From Rhabdophis nuchalis (taxonomy: Eukaryota > Chordata > Lepidosauria > Squamata > Natricidae): DNA of 64,000 nucleotides. The translations under genes were made by a program, and so were the position numbers. The notes below the pieces were generated by a model, which did not search any database, was not told where the DNA came from, and saw only the letters and a list, made by a program, of their open reading frames with translations. Positions 47,441 to 61,281 of the stretch are shown here, in pieces. Positions within the stretch are counted from its first letter, which is position 1. Each line of letters opens with the position of its first letter. The stretch lies in the NCBI GenBank assembly GCA_039707465.1, contig CM077645.1:62467850-62531849 (forward strand). The letters are read 5' to 3'.

Positions 47441-47664
47441 GAGAGCCATTGTGGTGCGGTGGTTAGAATGTAGTATTGCTGGATAACTCCGCCCATAGTC
47501 AGGAGTTTGATCCTGACCTGCTCAAAATTAATTTAACCTTCCATCCTTCTGAGGTCATGAAAATCAGGACCCAGATTATTGAGGGCAAAATGCTGACATT
47601 TGTAAACTGTTCAAAGAGTGATGTAAAGCACTGTGGAGGGGTATATAAATCTATTGCTAGCTAA
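47441..47664 (+). mobile_element. Sauria-type SINE (tRNA-derived, BovB-like tail)
   Basis: The head has pol III promoter-like boxes: TGGTGCGGTGGTTAGAATG (A box) and GAGTTTGATCCTGA (B box) about 50 nt later. A middle part with TTTAACCTTCCATCCTTCTG follows. The tail GTAAAGCACTGTGGAGGGGT then ATATAAATCTATTGCTAGCT is the BovB-type 3' end used by these SINEs for mobilisation in trans. About 225 bp, near full length. Confidence 0.85.
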
Positions 47665-50549
47665 GCTGCAGATCCTGCATATAATACAAAAAGACAAGGC
47701 TAGATAAAACAGCTGTGAGTGGAAGATTTTAATGAATTGATAAAACTCACAGGTCAGCCAAGGATATCGCAGCAAACAAGAGTATTCATGAAAATTGTGA
47801 ATTCTGCTTCAGGACTTCCGAACATCAGCTTGCCTATTACATACATACACACACAAACAACAATGTTATGTAAGTAGAAATGTCAGTACTGAGATTTAGT
47901 CATTTGCCTCCCTCAGACCCTTCTACTCAGAGGATGCCAACATGAGTAACTGTTCTTGTAAATGTCAGATGTCACAAAATCCCAGAAGTTTCCATAAATG
48001 GGCTTGAAGTTGGAACATCATGGGTACCCACAAAGATCCAGAACTGGGAGAGCGGGGAAGCAACTGAATCTGTGGAATAGTTTGAAAGACTGTGGAGTGT
48101 TTTGAGAAATTCATACTTCAAAACAAATATTCATATTAAGGCCTATTCTCATGGAAGCTGAATATGTACTTCCAGAACACATTATTAACACATTGAAATG
48201 AACTTGAAAAATTACTGAAAAACTTCATTGTCCTTGGCTGCTTTCCTCAGCTGAAGTTATTTAAAGAACGGGATGTAGTTAAACTAAACCACAAGTCGAA
48301 TATAGTTGTAGATCAGTGATGTTAAAGTTATCTAAGTGATCTTAAAAAGTGATGTGTTACCCTTTTTTCATATAAGTGCAGTAGAACTTTAAGCAGATGC
48401 ATGCTTAAACTTTTATTGCATGAACATTCAGGTTTGTTTGTTTGTTTGTTTAAAACATTTATAGAGCTCCCTATCTTCTAACCAATTATGCTGATTATGA
48501 TTTCAAAGATATCTTTAATTCAAGGATCTGTCTTTCTGCATCCTCTCTATGATCCTTCTAATTCAAAGTTATTTATTAGTCCAAAGGGTGGCAGTATATT
48601 TCATAATATATGCTTTGGGTACTCATAAGTATTCCAGTTAATCATATTGGAAACTGAGTAATACATACAGTAGTTCCACTTACATAGATGACAGAAATAT
48701 AAAATCTCTGTTCCCCAAATGTCAAAATGTACCTATTGATGGGGGTGGGTGGGAGGGGCTGTTTTAGATTTACTGCATAGAATAGTAACTTCCACTGAAA
48801 AGAAATGAACAGGCATATGGTACAAATGACTGCAGACATTAGCATCCATAAGCATGGACATCTCTGAATATCATCTATTGTGTGGTATGAGAAGACAGGT
48901 TATCTGAAAAAGTCATGTCTCTCAGTAAATCTTTGATCTAAAAAAAAAAGTCTGGTTGGAAGCAGGAAGGGAAAACAGAATAGAGAAACTGATTGTACAT
49001 AACAATGTAAAAGATGGCCTTTGGCTTATAATTGTTTAAATACAGTTTTTATCAAAACAAACAAACAAAGCACTTTCCAAAAAGGGTCTGCATGTATTAT
49101 GCTTGAAGTCTGCACTACATATGAAAACATAGCACCTCTAAAGGGCTGTTTGCCAATTTAATTTTTCTCCTTTCTGCAATTCCTAAACAGTTTTTGATTT
49201 ATCTCTCCCCTCCCCTCCCCTCCACCATTCTTCTCCCCTGCCTCGTCTCCCCTTCCTCTCTCACTCCCTCTTCTCTCAACTCTATTTTCTGTCCAGTTTT
49301 GTTCCCATCTGTTATTTCACATGTCTATACAACTATTTATTGCTTTGCCCCATCTCCATCATGTGTTTTTCATCTTTTCTCTTATTTCTGATGGAGAGAG
49401 GACAACATGGCTCTCTGTGCACACATTTTCATGCGTTTGTATATGTGGAAAATAATAGTTGATAAATTCAATTATTCATTCCATCAGTAGCTTCTTTTCC
49501 TAATCCTACTGGGTCCCTCCCCCCCCCCCGCCCCGAACATGGTTTTAGCACATGTATGACACATACAACATTCAGAAATGTGTCAAGTGCTCATTTATCG
49601 GGAAAGGGAAATTTTCCATTACTATTCTGGGCTAGCGTTGATAATTGCAAATCAAAAAGAAAGGACAAACCGAGTCTTATATAATACGTTTATTTTTAAT
49701 TTTTGTTTTCTTCTGTTAATACATCCTTTGTGGAAGAAGTATTTTAAATTGGGATCTTCTTAATAATATGTGTAAAATACATTGTATTGCTTCTGTCATA
49801 AGGCAAGGATCAAGCATTGTTTAGGGGTTATCTTGAACCCAAGCTTTTGTTCTATTACTTCAATATGGCATAAGTAGCTGCTGAGAACTAACAGTAATTC
49901 ATTAAAAATACAATAAGAACTATACTTGACTTTTTTGCATTCAATTAATTGACATTTATATTAACCAGCAGGCATTCACTTTTCTCTTGCCAATAACAGG
50001 TTTTAAAATTTGCTTCCATACAATAGTTTATGCTGGGCTTATTTTCTTTTTAATTTAAATAATATAAATAATATAATGAGCAATTTTAAAATCTGCAGTC
50101 CAAGCACGCTCAGATTATTTTGTAGAAAATGAAACTAGTCAAACGTATGCTTGATCAGCAGTATACCTTCCCTGCTCATTTAATAGGAAAAGATCTGCAC
50201 AAACTGGTAGTGCATTCTTTCAACCTCTTTTTCACAGGTCATTTAATCAGTCTGTTTCACAGATCTTTTATCACAGTTGTACTCATACATAAAGCACTAT
50301 GTTGCCAAATTAGTACTGTGTAACTTCACTGAAAGCTGTAACTATTTTGATAGAAGCATAAACATGACACTTATCCAAACAGTAAAAGACATAAACAATT
50401 AAGTGTCCTTTTGTAAAATCCATTGATTCAGCTTTATACAATAGGATATTTTAGGAATATAGCTTCTAGTTGTGTTGTAACTTGAATAAGACTTGCTGAA
50501 ATAAAATTGCTATCAAACTTTCTTTATCCCTAAAGCAAGCTTGCTTGCT
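47665..50549. other. Unassigned, likely unique DNA
   Basis: Short (GTTT)n at 48433-48450, a pyrimidine-rich tract at 49200-49300 and a C-run at 49517-49530. No gene evidence. Confidence 0.5.
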
Positions 50550-50700
50550 TGTTTCTTTATTAAATTTATTTGCTGCCCATCTGTTTCAAAGCAACTCTCA
50601 GTGGCTTATAATATTAAAAGCATTAAAACCATAAGATAAATATTCTTAAAATGATAAAAACATGGTAGCATCCAGGCAATTGTCCTCCTTTTCTAGTTAG
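50550..50700 (-). mobile_element. Diverged retroelement 3' end
   Basis: AAATTTATTTGCTGCCCATC followed about 40 bases later by GTGGCTTATAATATTAAAAG is the reverse of the GATGGGCGGC-type 3' end of squamate retroelements. The family is not resolved. Confidence 0.4.
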
Positions 50701-51029
50701 AAGCATTCTGCCTTTATTTCCCATAAGATGAGTATTTAGACTCGTATTAATGACTCTATGATACATGTGTCACTTATGACATGCTATGTCATTTCTAGTG
50801 ACACACTTAGTCTCTGTAGCCTCTGAAAGTTATATAAAGGTGCAGCTTCTGAAACCTCCAAAAATTGTGTGATTGTTCTTGCATGATTTTTAGAGTCTCC
50901 AGAGGCCATTCCCAAGCAGATGCAAAGTTCTGCATAATGTTGTTGAGGCGTTTTGTTTTGTTTTGGTCAAATTAAAAGTACTATTTATACGATTTTGGAA
51001 TAATATTTCAACTCCAACATTGCTATTTA

Positions 51030-51690
51030 TTTATTATTTCACTTTTGAGGCTGCTTGACTACTATAACTCATGGGTGGTCTACAATTTAGAAATGTTAAG
51101 GAAATTTAAAATGAAATAACATATAACAATATAAAATAATATAGTTAGCCAGAAGACAAAAACCAAAGGGGCTGGATTTTAGCCCAAAGCTATTAAGAAC
51201 AACCAAGTCTTTAATAAGTTGCAGAAAGTCAAACGGGTATGGAGAATAAAAAAGATGGAAGTAGGCGTGAAATCATTCTGAAGGGTAGTAATCATCACTG
51301 AGAAGACCACACTCTTCTTTTGTGACATTGTGTAATGTCTAGGTCATGGGTGTCAAACTCGCGACGTCATGTTGCCATCATGTGACGTATCACAATGTTA
51401 TTCCCTTTGTGGCACTAGGGTGGGCGTGGCCTGCACATGATGCATCCAGTCTGTGGGCCACCAGTTTGACACCCCTGTTCTAGGTCAACTGACCTGATGT
51501 GTGAATAGGTGGATACAGACAGTCCTCTTTCAGGTAACCAGGTAGGCAATTCAATCAGGTAACTGCCACGAAAGACTTTACAGATACTAATCAGTATTTT
51601 GGATTGTACTCAGGAGCCATCCAGGTTGCAAGATCAAGTCAATGTATTGGTGTTTTGGATGGTAGACTCAAATTCTTGCCATCCCTGAAC
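51030..51690. mobile_element. Diverged interspersed repeat with hAT insertion
   Basis: The segment resembles a widespread squamate repeat: GGTGGTCTACAATTT-type end, then GAAGACCACACTCTTCTTTT, and later AAGACTTTACAGATACTAAT and GGATTGTACTCAGGAGCCA. It is split by the 133 bp hAT MITE at 51345-51477. I infer an old LINE-derived repeat; no coding motif survives. Confidence 0.4.
51345..51477. mobile_element. hAT-type MITE, CAGGGGTGTCAAACTC family
   Basis: Termini CATGGGTGTCAAACTC and CAGTTTGACACCCCTG, flanked by gtctaggt (51337-51344) and ttctaggt (51478-51485). The interior CTAGGGTGGGCGTGGCCTGC is shared with the larger element at 24.8 kb. Inserted in an older repeat. Confidence 0.85.
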
Positions 51691-51782
51691 ACCTTATTTA
51701 TCATATTGAATGAGATCTGGTCAATGTCTTGGCTTAAGCCAGATCGATTCTGTAAGATGTTATAAACAAAAAGATGCTTCTT

Positions 51783-52330
51783 CTTTTTTTAGATTTTTTT
51801 TATTTTTAAACAAACAAAAACAAGCAATACATAAAACACATACAACCTTCTTCCATTTCATATAGCGTGTCATTTGGTTACAGGTTTTTGTGTGTCCTTT
51901 CCATAATCATCACTTACAATTATATGTCAAATCATGAATTATCCATTAAATAAACATAGGTACCCTATTATCATTGTACATCAATTATTCAACTGTGACT
52001 ATTGTACCTTAATTTTAAACAAGATATTCTAAGTATTGAATTCATACATACGACCTCACTATGTATCCAATTATTATTCCTTCATTTTCAACAGAATATT
52101 CTATATATTGAAAACATGCATACAACATCCTTCCATTACATCATTCTAGTCTATTTAACAATGCTGAATCTTTATAGTATTGCATATATCATTCTATTAT
52201 TCTTAAGATATAAGAAATTTTCCAACATTTTTCATTTTTTTATCAGACCATGGTAATGAAAAAATAATTCTAAACCACACTTCAGTCTTTGCATAGTTCT
52301 TTCTTTTTCTTCCCCTTTCTGCACAGTAGA
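51783..52330 (-). mobile_element. Probable L1-like 3' untranslated region
   Basis: Starts with a T-run and TTTTAAACAAACAAAAACAA, then TTTCCATAATCATCACTTAC and GACTATTGTACCTTAATTTT, matching the order of motifs at 11.3 kb. Within it 52000-52050 and 52075-52130 look like two diverged copies of one segment (AACA..ATATTCTA..TATTGAA). Confidence 0.45.
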
Positions 52331-52424
52331 TCTCCAAATGACAATTGTGAGACTGTTGATCATAAGGGGATAATGGTCCTGAATATTTATGTTTTACCAT
52401 CAGCAGATTATGGGATAAATCATG

Positions 52425-52610
52425 TGACTGCAGCATTCTGCAAATGGCTATAAATATAAACTGTTTACCAAGGGCTAAAATGCAGTGGTGTCACTACAGA
52501 ATGGGCACAGCCATTGAAACTCTGGAACCAGGTTATAATTACCCACAGGAATTTCTCTCATAATTTTGAATCATCACTAAGTGACTGATCATATATCAAG
52601 GACTACCTAT
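52425..52610. mobile_element. MITE fragment, CAGGTAGTCCTCGAC family, old
   Basis: Ends ATCAAGGACTACCTATA, the terminal motif of the family, and starts with CATGTGACTGCAGCATTCTG, which matches its CATGACCATGGGGATGCTGC block. The middle is heavily diverged. Confidence 0.5.
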
Positions 52611-53483
52611 AGGTCAAGTAGACAACTGACAAACCAACAATAAGAAAAGCAAATAACAGGATAGTTTTGTCATGCTTTTACTCATTTGTTTTTAGATTTA
52701 TAACATACCTTTCCAAGTTTATAACTCCTTTGTTCATAAAATTTTCTGGTATTTTATTGTTGTTGTTTTTTAATCCTAAATAATGTTGTATGTTTCAAAT
52801 GACCTGATGTCATCATCTTCCTGTTATAGAATATATGTGTTATGTACTTCTTCATATCTGGTTGCACTGAAAAGATTTCCCCTACACTATAGTGCTACCT
52901 TGTATTTTGAATTTTTAGGTGTTTTCTCAAGTATCTCTTACTAGATGCTAATTTCTATCATTCCACTTATTTTTTTTTGTATCTGCCTAAGTTTATTCCC
53001 TTTTATTCTAATGGTCACCATCGTTGCATGGGACTCTAATTCTAGACCCTTTGATCATTCTTGATTACTCTGATTTAGACAATTATCCTTCCTCTAATCT
53101 TGTTCTTCTTGTCCAGTTCAGCTTTGCATTGTTACTCAACAAACATGAGGAAATCCTTACTATGGACTGTTTTCTGCTACGTGGAAACATTAGGTCAGTT
53201 TTCTTGTTTGGGCCCTTATGCTTTATTTAAATATTCAAAGCCAGCATTATAGCATCTCCAGTCAATACACCCTATCTAATCCTTGTCATGTTGGCACAAA
53301 TTATTTGTAGTTACCTTCTATGTACAGAATCAACATTTAGTACTTAGTAATTGCTGTGTTTATGACTTTAGATTTAAATTCATCTGAAGTCCCAAGGGCT
53401 CTGTGTCTAAATCTGTAAATAGGACATTCTGTATATTATATTTTATGACACATAACCTTGGAAGATAGGTTAAATTAGATCAT

Positions 53484-53630
53484 AGGATCATTGAATTGTA
53501 GACCTGGAAGGGATTACAAAGATCATTTATTTCAACCTTGTGCTATGTGCAAGAACATCAATTAACCATCCATGAGAGACATCTGTCTAACGTCTTAAAA
53601 GGTTCCATAGACATTAATGCCATAAAAAGA
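53484..53630 (-). mobile_element. Old CR1 LINE 3' end
   Basis: ATTGTAGACCTGGAAGGGAT near 53493, followed by a TTTCAACC block and a later GTCTTAAAAGGTTCC, matches the minus-strand 3' end common to CR1 copies. It is more diverged than the copies at 27.8 and 46.1 kb. Confidence 0.65.
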
Positions 53631-53751
53631 CATTCTGAGTTTTTAATCTTCTCATATATACAGTCTTATTTACAAAAGAGGTATCAGCAATGATCAAAAG
53701 GGACATGTAAACCTAAGTAATGTAGATAAGTAAATAAATAAAGTAACAAAG

Positions 53752-53811
53752 GAATTAGAATATCACAGAGTCTCCCTGTGAGGGAGATGGGCGGTTTAAA
53801 AGTGAAATCAA
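53752..53811 (+). mobile_element. Retroelement 3' end leading into TATC array
   Basis: GAGGGAGATGGGCGGTTTAA then AAGTGAAATCAA is a typical GGGCGG-type retroelement end. Its tail position is occupied by the (ATCT)n array that begins at 53812. Confidence 0.5.
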
Positions 53812-53873
<62 letters not shown>

Positions 53874-53990
53874 CTAATCTAATCTAATCTATCCATCTTG
53901 TCTTGTCTCTGCATCCATGCATCCATGCATTTATGCATGCATGCATCCAATCAACCATCCATCCATCCATCCATCTACCAATAAGAGAAC
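53812..53990. repeat. (ATCT)n microsatellite with degenerate flank
   Basis: About fifteen ATCT units to 53872, then TAATC, GCATCCAT and CATC repeats to about 53980. It begins at the tail of a retroelement end. Confidence 0.93.
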
Positions 53991-55655
53991 CTTAAGCTTG
54001 TAATCCTTGTAGCTATAAAATAATATATATAAAATATAGAGAAAAGATATGGTACCAGTTCATTTGTAATTATAACTAAAGAGGTTCCAGTAAGTTATTC
54101 CTTACTATTTTATGGTGAAAGATAAACTTTAAGGGATTTTATTTCATAATTGTATTTTTATTATATTCAACTTCCCTTTGTTTCCACTATCTCCTAATTA
54201 TTAGTTAAAACACTGTATAGTCTTTTATTGTCCATCCACTGAAATCTTATTTTTTTGTTCACTTTATTCATTATTTTGTATGTTTCTGTTTATCATGTTG
54301 ACTTCCACATCTGCCCTGCAGCCATAATTTTGAGACTGTATTCCATTCTTGCTTCAGGAAATGGGAGATTATATCATCCCCATTTCTGTCCTTTTTTAGG
54401 TTTCTTGCTTTTTTTTCAAAACCAGTTTCAAATTGCTTTTCTACTTTTCTGCATGTCCACTGATTTACTCCACTTTGACCTCAAAACATACAGTTGCAGC
54501 TGCTTTTCCCCTATTCCATCTTGCTGTATGTATTTCTCTAACCTGTCATAACTCTGTAGTAGCTAAAAATTGCCCTTCCAGTCAGACAGCCTCATTTATG
54601 TGGAAAATGTTTTGGCCTCTGAGGTTGTTGAATCTCTTCATTTGAGATATTGCTTCAAGAGCTTTCTTTTTTCTTCAAAAGCCATTTTTATCTCTGAAAA
54701 AAACATTTTGTGATACCAATGAAGGAGTTATTTTCAGAAAAAGCAGAAAATTAGTGTTCCTTTTGAGAAATAATGCTTATATCAAACAGGAGTTTCAGCT
54801 TAATGATTTGCAGTAATTATTTGACCTGCTCATATACACACTACAAATCTAATCGGTCACATAATTGAGAATTTTGAATTATGTTATTTTCAGTGCTTTA
54901 CCCTATGATAATTTTAAAGTTTCTTCTATTTAAAGATACCAAACCCAAATCTATGTTCTAAACAAAGTAACTAAATTTAAACGTATTAAACATTAAGGCT
55001 AGAATTAGTCTAAATGTAGATATAAAGCAAACATAAAATTACCACTTCTTGTAACTTATTTAGCTTTTATGGTCCCTTCACAGCAGATGAAAAGACTGAA
55101 AGCTATAGCCTTAGGTTTCAACAACTGGTCTGCTTCTTCAGCTCAAAGGAGATCTGTTCATAATCATGCCTAGAAAGAGCAGTCATGATATACCCTCTGG
55201 CTAGATTTATCCCATTGGAGAGACTATATTTCATTTCTACTTTTTTCTGCCTGAGAAAAATTACAGATACTCTTAGCTTGTGTATTTTAAATAATTTGCA
55301 GTAGCTGCACTCCTGCTGAGGACGACAGGGGATATTAGAATGCACTATGTAAATATTTCTTTTCTGGAAACTTCACTAAGAAGTTGATAATAGTACAGTA
55401 CTTTCTCCTCATGTGTTTTTTCCCCTCTAAGGCAGGAGTTCCTAAATATTTGTCCCTCACATCTATCTTTAATATAAGTTTAATATACATAATTCCCCTA
55501 AAAATCCAAACACCCGAATGAACCAAAATGAACAGTGAAAATAATACAGTGAGATTTTGGCAAAGATAGATTTATTATACAGCTAAAAAAAATGTCACAG
55601 CTCTGGTCTGTCTGCACCTCTCTGAGGGAGGTATACCTCAGAGCTTGGAACCTTG

Positions 55656-55763
<108 letters not shown>

Positions 55764-58700
55764 TCTCCCATGTCATCTTTAAAGAGAATTAAATGGTAAA
55801 ACCAGGAGATGACATGGTCATTTAAATGAAAGACCTTTCTGACCCTAGACTCCTGTACATTGTGTGGTAAAAAAAAAAAGGGAGAAGAGTAAATAGCAGA
55901 CGTCAGTTCTAGGTTCATTCCTAGCAGTTCTGTGGGAAAACAAAATGCTCTGAAATAATGCCTACATTCACATGATCATGTCGTAAGCCATGATTTTGTT
56001 AAACAGAGTTTCTTAAGGAAATAGTATTGCGCTAAACAAAAATGAACAAATCACACTGTCCTTTGCTGCAGTGTGTGGGCATAATTAGTCAAAACGTGAT
56101 GTCTGGATCATTCATTAAGGACAATATTGTTTTAATGGATGAGAATCCTCTTAATCCTCAACAGCTCCCTGTGCATGAAATTCAAGTATTAATAACAATT
56201 AAAATAATAAATTATCTTAATATTACGGGCAGTTTTACTATTTTCAATCTGAATCCCTAAAAGTGATGAAATGTAATGTTTTTGCAGATTTCATATGCAG
56301 TTTCAATGAATAAAAATTAACACCCTTGAAATATTGGCAGAATAAATTTATTGTATTTGCATATCAGCTTACAAGAAAAATACAAAAGATGCCTAATATT
56401 ACTGAAATGAGAGTGTTGTATATTCTCATACTTTATTAAATAGGTAACATTTCCGTACAAACCAAAACATTCAATTTTGTTTTTCCTGACTAATGTCTTC
56501 TAAATTGCATTATTTACAAACCAGGTTCACTGAAATCTTGTCCTAAAAGAACAATTGAAAGGTAGCATCAAAATACAGGACTTAATTACTAATCACTAAC
56601 AACAAAATATATTGTCAGAGACTATTACCTAATGAAAATATTAGCATAGTATTTAATTATATACCTTGTGGCCTTTAGTTATAATATGTGTTGAGTGATA
56701 AGAAGGTAAACATTTGCGTTTCAATGAAAGACATGAAAGAGAAAAATAATCAGGATAATATTCAGTTATTACCTGTAATTTTGACCTAATAGATTTTTTT
56801 TGGGCTAATGAAATTATGTAAATTGAATTATATTGTATAAGAAGAGATTACAATGCAGTGCAAGATTTCATGACTATAAAGACACATATGAATTGAAATC
56901 TAACATGCTGTACATTTCCGATTAATTTAGATAGATATTGCTCTGATACATTGTTGTATAATGGCTAAACATTTAATTATTATTTCAGAATTCCCTTCAC
57001 CAAAGGTTGTATATGCTGTAATTAAGAGAACAGCTATTATTATGGTTTAGTGATGATTTTGACTGCAAAGCAATATAATTGCTGTTTTACTTTCCCTGAT
57101 GCTTTTTAATCTGTGGATTTAATTTTTAGGTATGCATGTGATAGCTGAATAAAATGATCAGCCTAACATTATTGTCCAAAGTATATAATATTATGATAAA
57201 TTTGCCAAGTACTTGTGTTCAGTAGAGTATGTATGAAATGTCACTGTTTTGTCAAGGCCAGGCATGTCATTCACTGCGATGGGCTGGTGTGGTCTTGCTC
57301 CTGATAAAGCAGCCTACAGAGATGAAAAGAAGCTGACATACATTCATGTAAAAAACAACAACCCTTCTTAATGAAGATGATGGCAAAAGTGCTGCTCCTT
57401 AAGGCAAGTTATCTTGTGTTGGGTAGGAGTTGTGAAAAAGGTTTTGCGATGAAGATTTTTGGAAGTAAAGAAAGTAATATGGAAAAAGAGGAAATGTGAA
57501 GGAAAAGGGCCAAAGAAGAGACAATGGGAAGAAGAATAAGAAATCACGGGGTCTGCATATCTGTCTAGGTTTATATATGAAATTAATGTCTTGGATCTTA
57601 TGCAGTTAGCACTAAAAGCATTAAACCTATAACTTTGGGTCTTCAGAGCCAGTCTTTCCATTAGGTAGAATGACAATTTTCCTTAGGCAACAGATGCTGA
57701 AAAAACAGAAGCAAAACATTAAGGGGAAAACCCCCAAATCGTTATGCTACTCTGCTGTACAATATCAATCACTTCTATTGAAGAATGATTCAACTAAGGG
57801 ACATTCTGATAAGGAATGACAAACTACCACATTTCCAAATGAATGGATATAAAGACCAAAGAACTGGTGAGTAGACCAGTTTTACAAAACCTCTCCAGAT
57901 AAAGAGGACATTACCCACATGTGCTCCAGAAGACTCCTCCTTGTAAGGAAACTGCAGAATAGCGGTCTTCCAAAGGTTTGGGTGACAGGAGACAGAAAAA
58001 TAAAGTTGGTTTTTGATCAATGCTAAAATAAGACATTTTTCTATAAAGCTTTGGTAACCCTTTATAGACCTTTTGCTGATACCAAGACTGAAAAGTTGAT
58101 GATTTATGGATTTGGAGGAATAAGAAATAGGTTTTGTGAATAAGAGATATTTTCTTGTAATCTTATGGGACTGAAGAGGTTTGTTCTGCTTGTAATAAAG
58201 ATTGGAAGTCACTTCTTTAAATATATATTTCTTCATCTTTTTTCTTCTATCTCTTTTTTGTCAATGATTTTAGCTTGTATTTGTGTCTACTATTGTAATC
58301 AAAATTTTTCATAATTTTTTTTTAAAGGTTCAGCTGTAGGGGGGGGGACGTAGTTTTTCCTTATAGATGGCTGTGGTTTTTATTTTGTTCTTTACATACA
58401 AAAATATCTTGGTCTGACTATTAAAGGCAAGCTAGAAGAAAAGAAAAAATGTGTTAGACCTACACCTGCTATTTCTGGAATGGAGATAACGGGAAACTTC
58501 AAATCTTGGTGTAGCATTCTGTTGCTTTAGAGAAATCATATTGCTTTACATAAGGAACAACAATAGATTACTTGTCATTCTTATAAGCATTAATGAATGT
58601 TGTATGTATTTTTACTTCTGTTTTCTTTGTTACATTTTCATGAATGGTTTGTTTTAAAATTGTCATATTTTTATATTACTTTTTCCTGAGCTACTTTATT

Positions 58701-60085
58701 AGTTCTGTGCACTTAATCATAAGCAATATAGGTCATTTCAACTGTAATTGCAATTCTGGGCAGTGAAAAATGTATAATTATGATCAGAAGAAATAATGAA
58801 AAAGAACTAATAACAAAAATAAGATTATCAAACTTTGCAAAACACAAGAGAATATACATAAGGGGACAAATGCATCTTTCTCAGGGTCTGTGGAACAATA
58901 ATATAACTTTTTTGAAAAAAATCCTTAATGTTCCTAAGTTGCAAGTTAGAAATAGCATGTAACACCCTAAGTCTAATATACTGCTTAACCAGAGAAAATG
59001 GTATTACGAAGTTTAAAAAATTGTGTACTAAAATGTGTCAGCCTTGAAAGACTTCAGCTTAAATATTAGAAGGATTTCTTTTTTTAAAACTATAGCTTTG
59101 TGCTTTATATATCCAGTAATAGGGTCAATAACCTCTTAACTCACTTTACACTCGTGTGCTTAACAACAGCCAAGAAAGATTAAAATAAGGTCAAACTGAA
59201 GTACATTTTTTTTATATTGCTTAGATATTGAGAAAGATAACTTAATTTTTTGCGGAAGGGAAAACAGTACTCTCTCTACAGCAAGATTATATTTGAATAA
59301 CTGAAGACAGTAATGGGAATTGGGTGAGTAACCTGTAATACATTTCAGCCAAAGTCCAAGCATGACTCCATGGCTGAGAGCACTGCATGATGGGAAAAAT
59401 AGTCCCAGTAATACAGCATAGTCTTATGCCTATTCTTCTTTTAAGTCCTCTACAAAATGAAGTATATATTTTGATTTACAGTAATTTTACCTCTACTACC
59501 TTAAGTGTGATTTCTGATTCAAGCAATAAAATTATCTTATTTCAAAATAGATATTTTTGCATGTTACAAGACAGTAATATACAGATAACCTATAGTGTCT
59601 TCGACATGCACAAAACATTGTTCTGTCCCAGATCAATATTTTTTACTGTGATTTATTTCATCTTCTTCAGAGAAGAGACAATTTATCCCAGAGACAATAA
59701 ATTTGATTCCGACTTCTTTGCAAATTTCACAAGCTGGTAGGAAAGAACAATCAGATCAGGAATTACAAGACTCCTATGAATTAACAAGGAAAAGGGGGGA
59801 AAGTACCTTTAACAGAAATGTGATATTTTGATATTCTAGCACAGATTGCATAAGCGTATTATTATTATAGATTTTTTTCCAATTATACAGAACACATTCT
59901 TGATACAATTTTTCCCATATAAATTTTGAAAAAAAACCACCTTATTTTTTTAATCTTTTCTTTCACCAAAGAAAGAACGGGTATTACAAAAGTATTTAAA
60001 ATAATTTTCCAAATGGCATCATACAAACAAAATGTACCATTCATACATGTGTACACCAGCAATCACACATATCTATTGCCTGGGT
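55764..60085. other. Long stretch without recognised transposons
   Basis: Over 4 kb, AT-rich. A 148-codon minus-strand frame at 57790-58236 and a 117-codon frame at 59387-59740 have no recognisable domain. The part 57360-58240 has lower stop density and could be an old retroelement remnant; I could not confirm that. Confidence 0.45.
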
Positions 60086-60152
60086 CTAACCCCGAATCCC
60101 TTCGGGGAGAGGGGGCAGTCTAGAAATCTAATAAAATAATAATAATAATAAC
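60086..60152 (+). mobile_element. L2-like LINE 3' terminal fragment
   Basis: A very short piece with CCGAATCCCTTCGGGGAGAG, then GGCAGTCTAGAAATCTAATA and an AATAATAATA tail. It is the same terminal block as the copy ending near 41550. Confidence 0.7.
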
Positions 60153-60999
60153 TGTAGACTCATCAAGCAGTAACTAGAGAAATGTTCCTAGTAAATGCCA
60201 TAGGTGAAAGAAAGGTGACTAGAGAAGCTGTGGATTCTGAGATATTAGATGTTGAGGTGTAAGGAAGTGATTTCTCAGTAGCAGCTGATATTAAGTGTAT
60301 GTCCTGAGAGTTGCTGATTACCAAGTGGGAATGATTAGACTGTTGAGTAAAATCAGGAACTATAAGTGTATCATGCCAGGTTTCAGGGAATAAGCTAACC
60401 AATCAAATTTACAAGAAGAGTTCAAAGGATTTTGTCTGTGATATCTAAAAGAGTGTCCAAAGTCTGAGAAATGAGCCAAGAAAAAGAATTTCTATTGATG
60501 AAGCTGTAAGAAGCAAAAGTTAAGATGAATGGGCAAGAGTTTACAATTGTGACCTATAATGTTTCTGGAATATTTGCCTTCGCTTGGAAAAAGTAACATA
60601 TAACAAGCTTGTTGAAACCCTAAATAAAGAGGCAAAGAATTGGAGCAGTGAGTAAGTCACATTAGAGCTGATGGGAAAAAACATGGATGTATCACTTCAA
60701 AGAAAAACAACTCTACAACAGAAACTGTCAGTGAAAGAAAGTCTAGAGAAAAAATAAAAAATAAATAAGTTTAGTATATAACAATCTCCCAGAAACAAAA
60801 GATTCAGATAATATTTTACACCAATGAAATTTAGAAATAGTTTTTAAGTAGCTGAGAAAGAAAAATTAAGCATAGAACAGAAGACAGGATGAAGAAGCCC
60901 TAGAGAAAATGAATCTAGGTAGGTCCTACAAAGAAAGAGTTATCTTAGCTGATGAGGCAATACCCAGAGAAACAAATGTATACCAACAAAATCTTTAAG

Positions 61000-61060
61000 A
61001 GTCATTAAGAGTGGGTGGCATATAAGTGTAATAATAAATGTATAAGTATATAAATTTATA
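61000..61060 (+). mobile_element. Retroelement 3' terminal fragment
   Basis: GTGGGTGGCATATAAGTGTA followed by AATAATAAATG-type tail resembles the GGCGGCATATAAAT 3' end of squamate retroelements. It directly precedes a Sauria SINE. Confidence 0.45.
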
Positions 61061-61281
61061 AGCAGTGGTTAAAGTGCAGTACTGCAGGCTATTTCTGCTG
61101 CCTGCCGGCTGCCTGCAATTTGGCAGTTCAAATCTCACCAAGCTGAAGGTTGACTTATCTTTCTAAGGTGGGTAAAATGGGGACCCAAATTGTTGGGGAC
61201 AATATGCTGACTCTCTAAACTACTTATAGAGGGCTGTAAAGCACTGTAAAGAGGTATATAAGTCTAATGCTATTGCTATAA
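61061..61281 (+). mobile_element. Sauria-type SINE
   Basis: GCAGTGGTTAAAGTGCAGTA (A box region), CAGTTCAAATCTCACC (B box), then the conserved middle TTATCTTTCTAAGGTGGGTA and the tail GTAAAGAGGTATATAAGTCT followed by AATGCTATTGCTAT. The tail is the BovB-type end, closer to canonical than in the copy at 47.4 kb. Confidence 0.88.
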
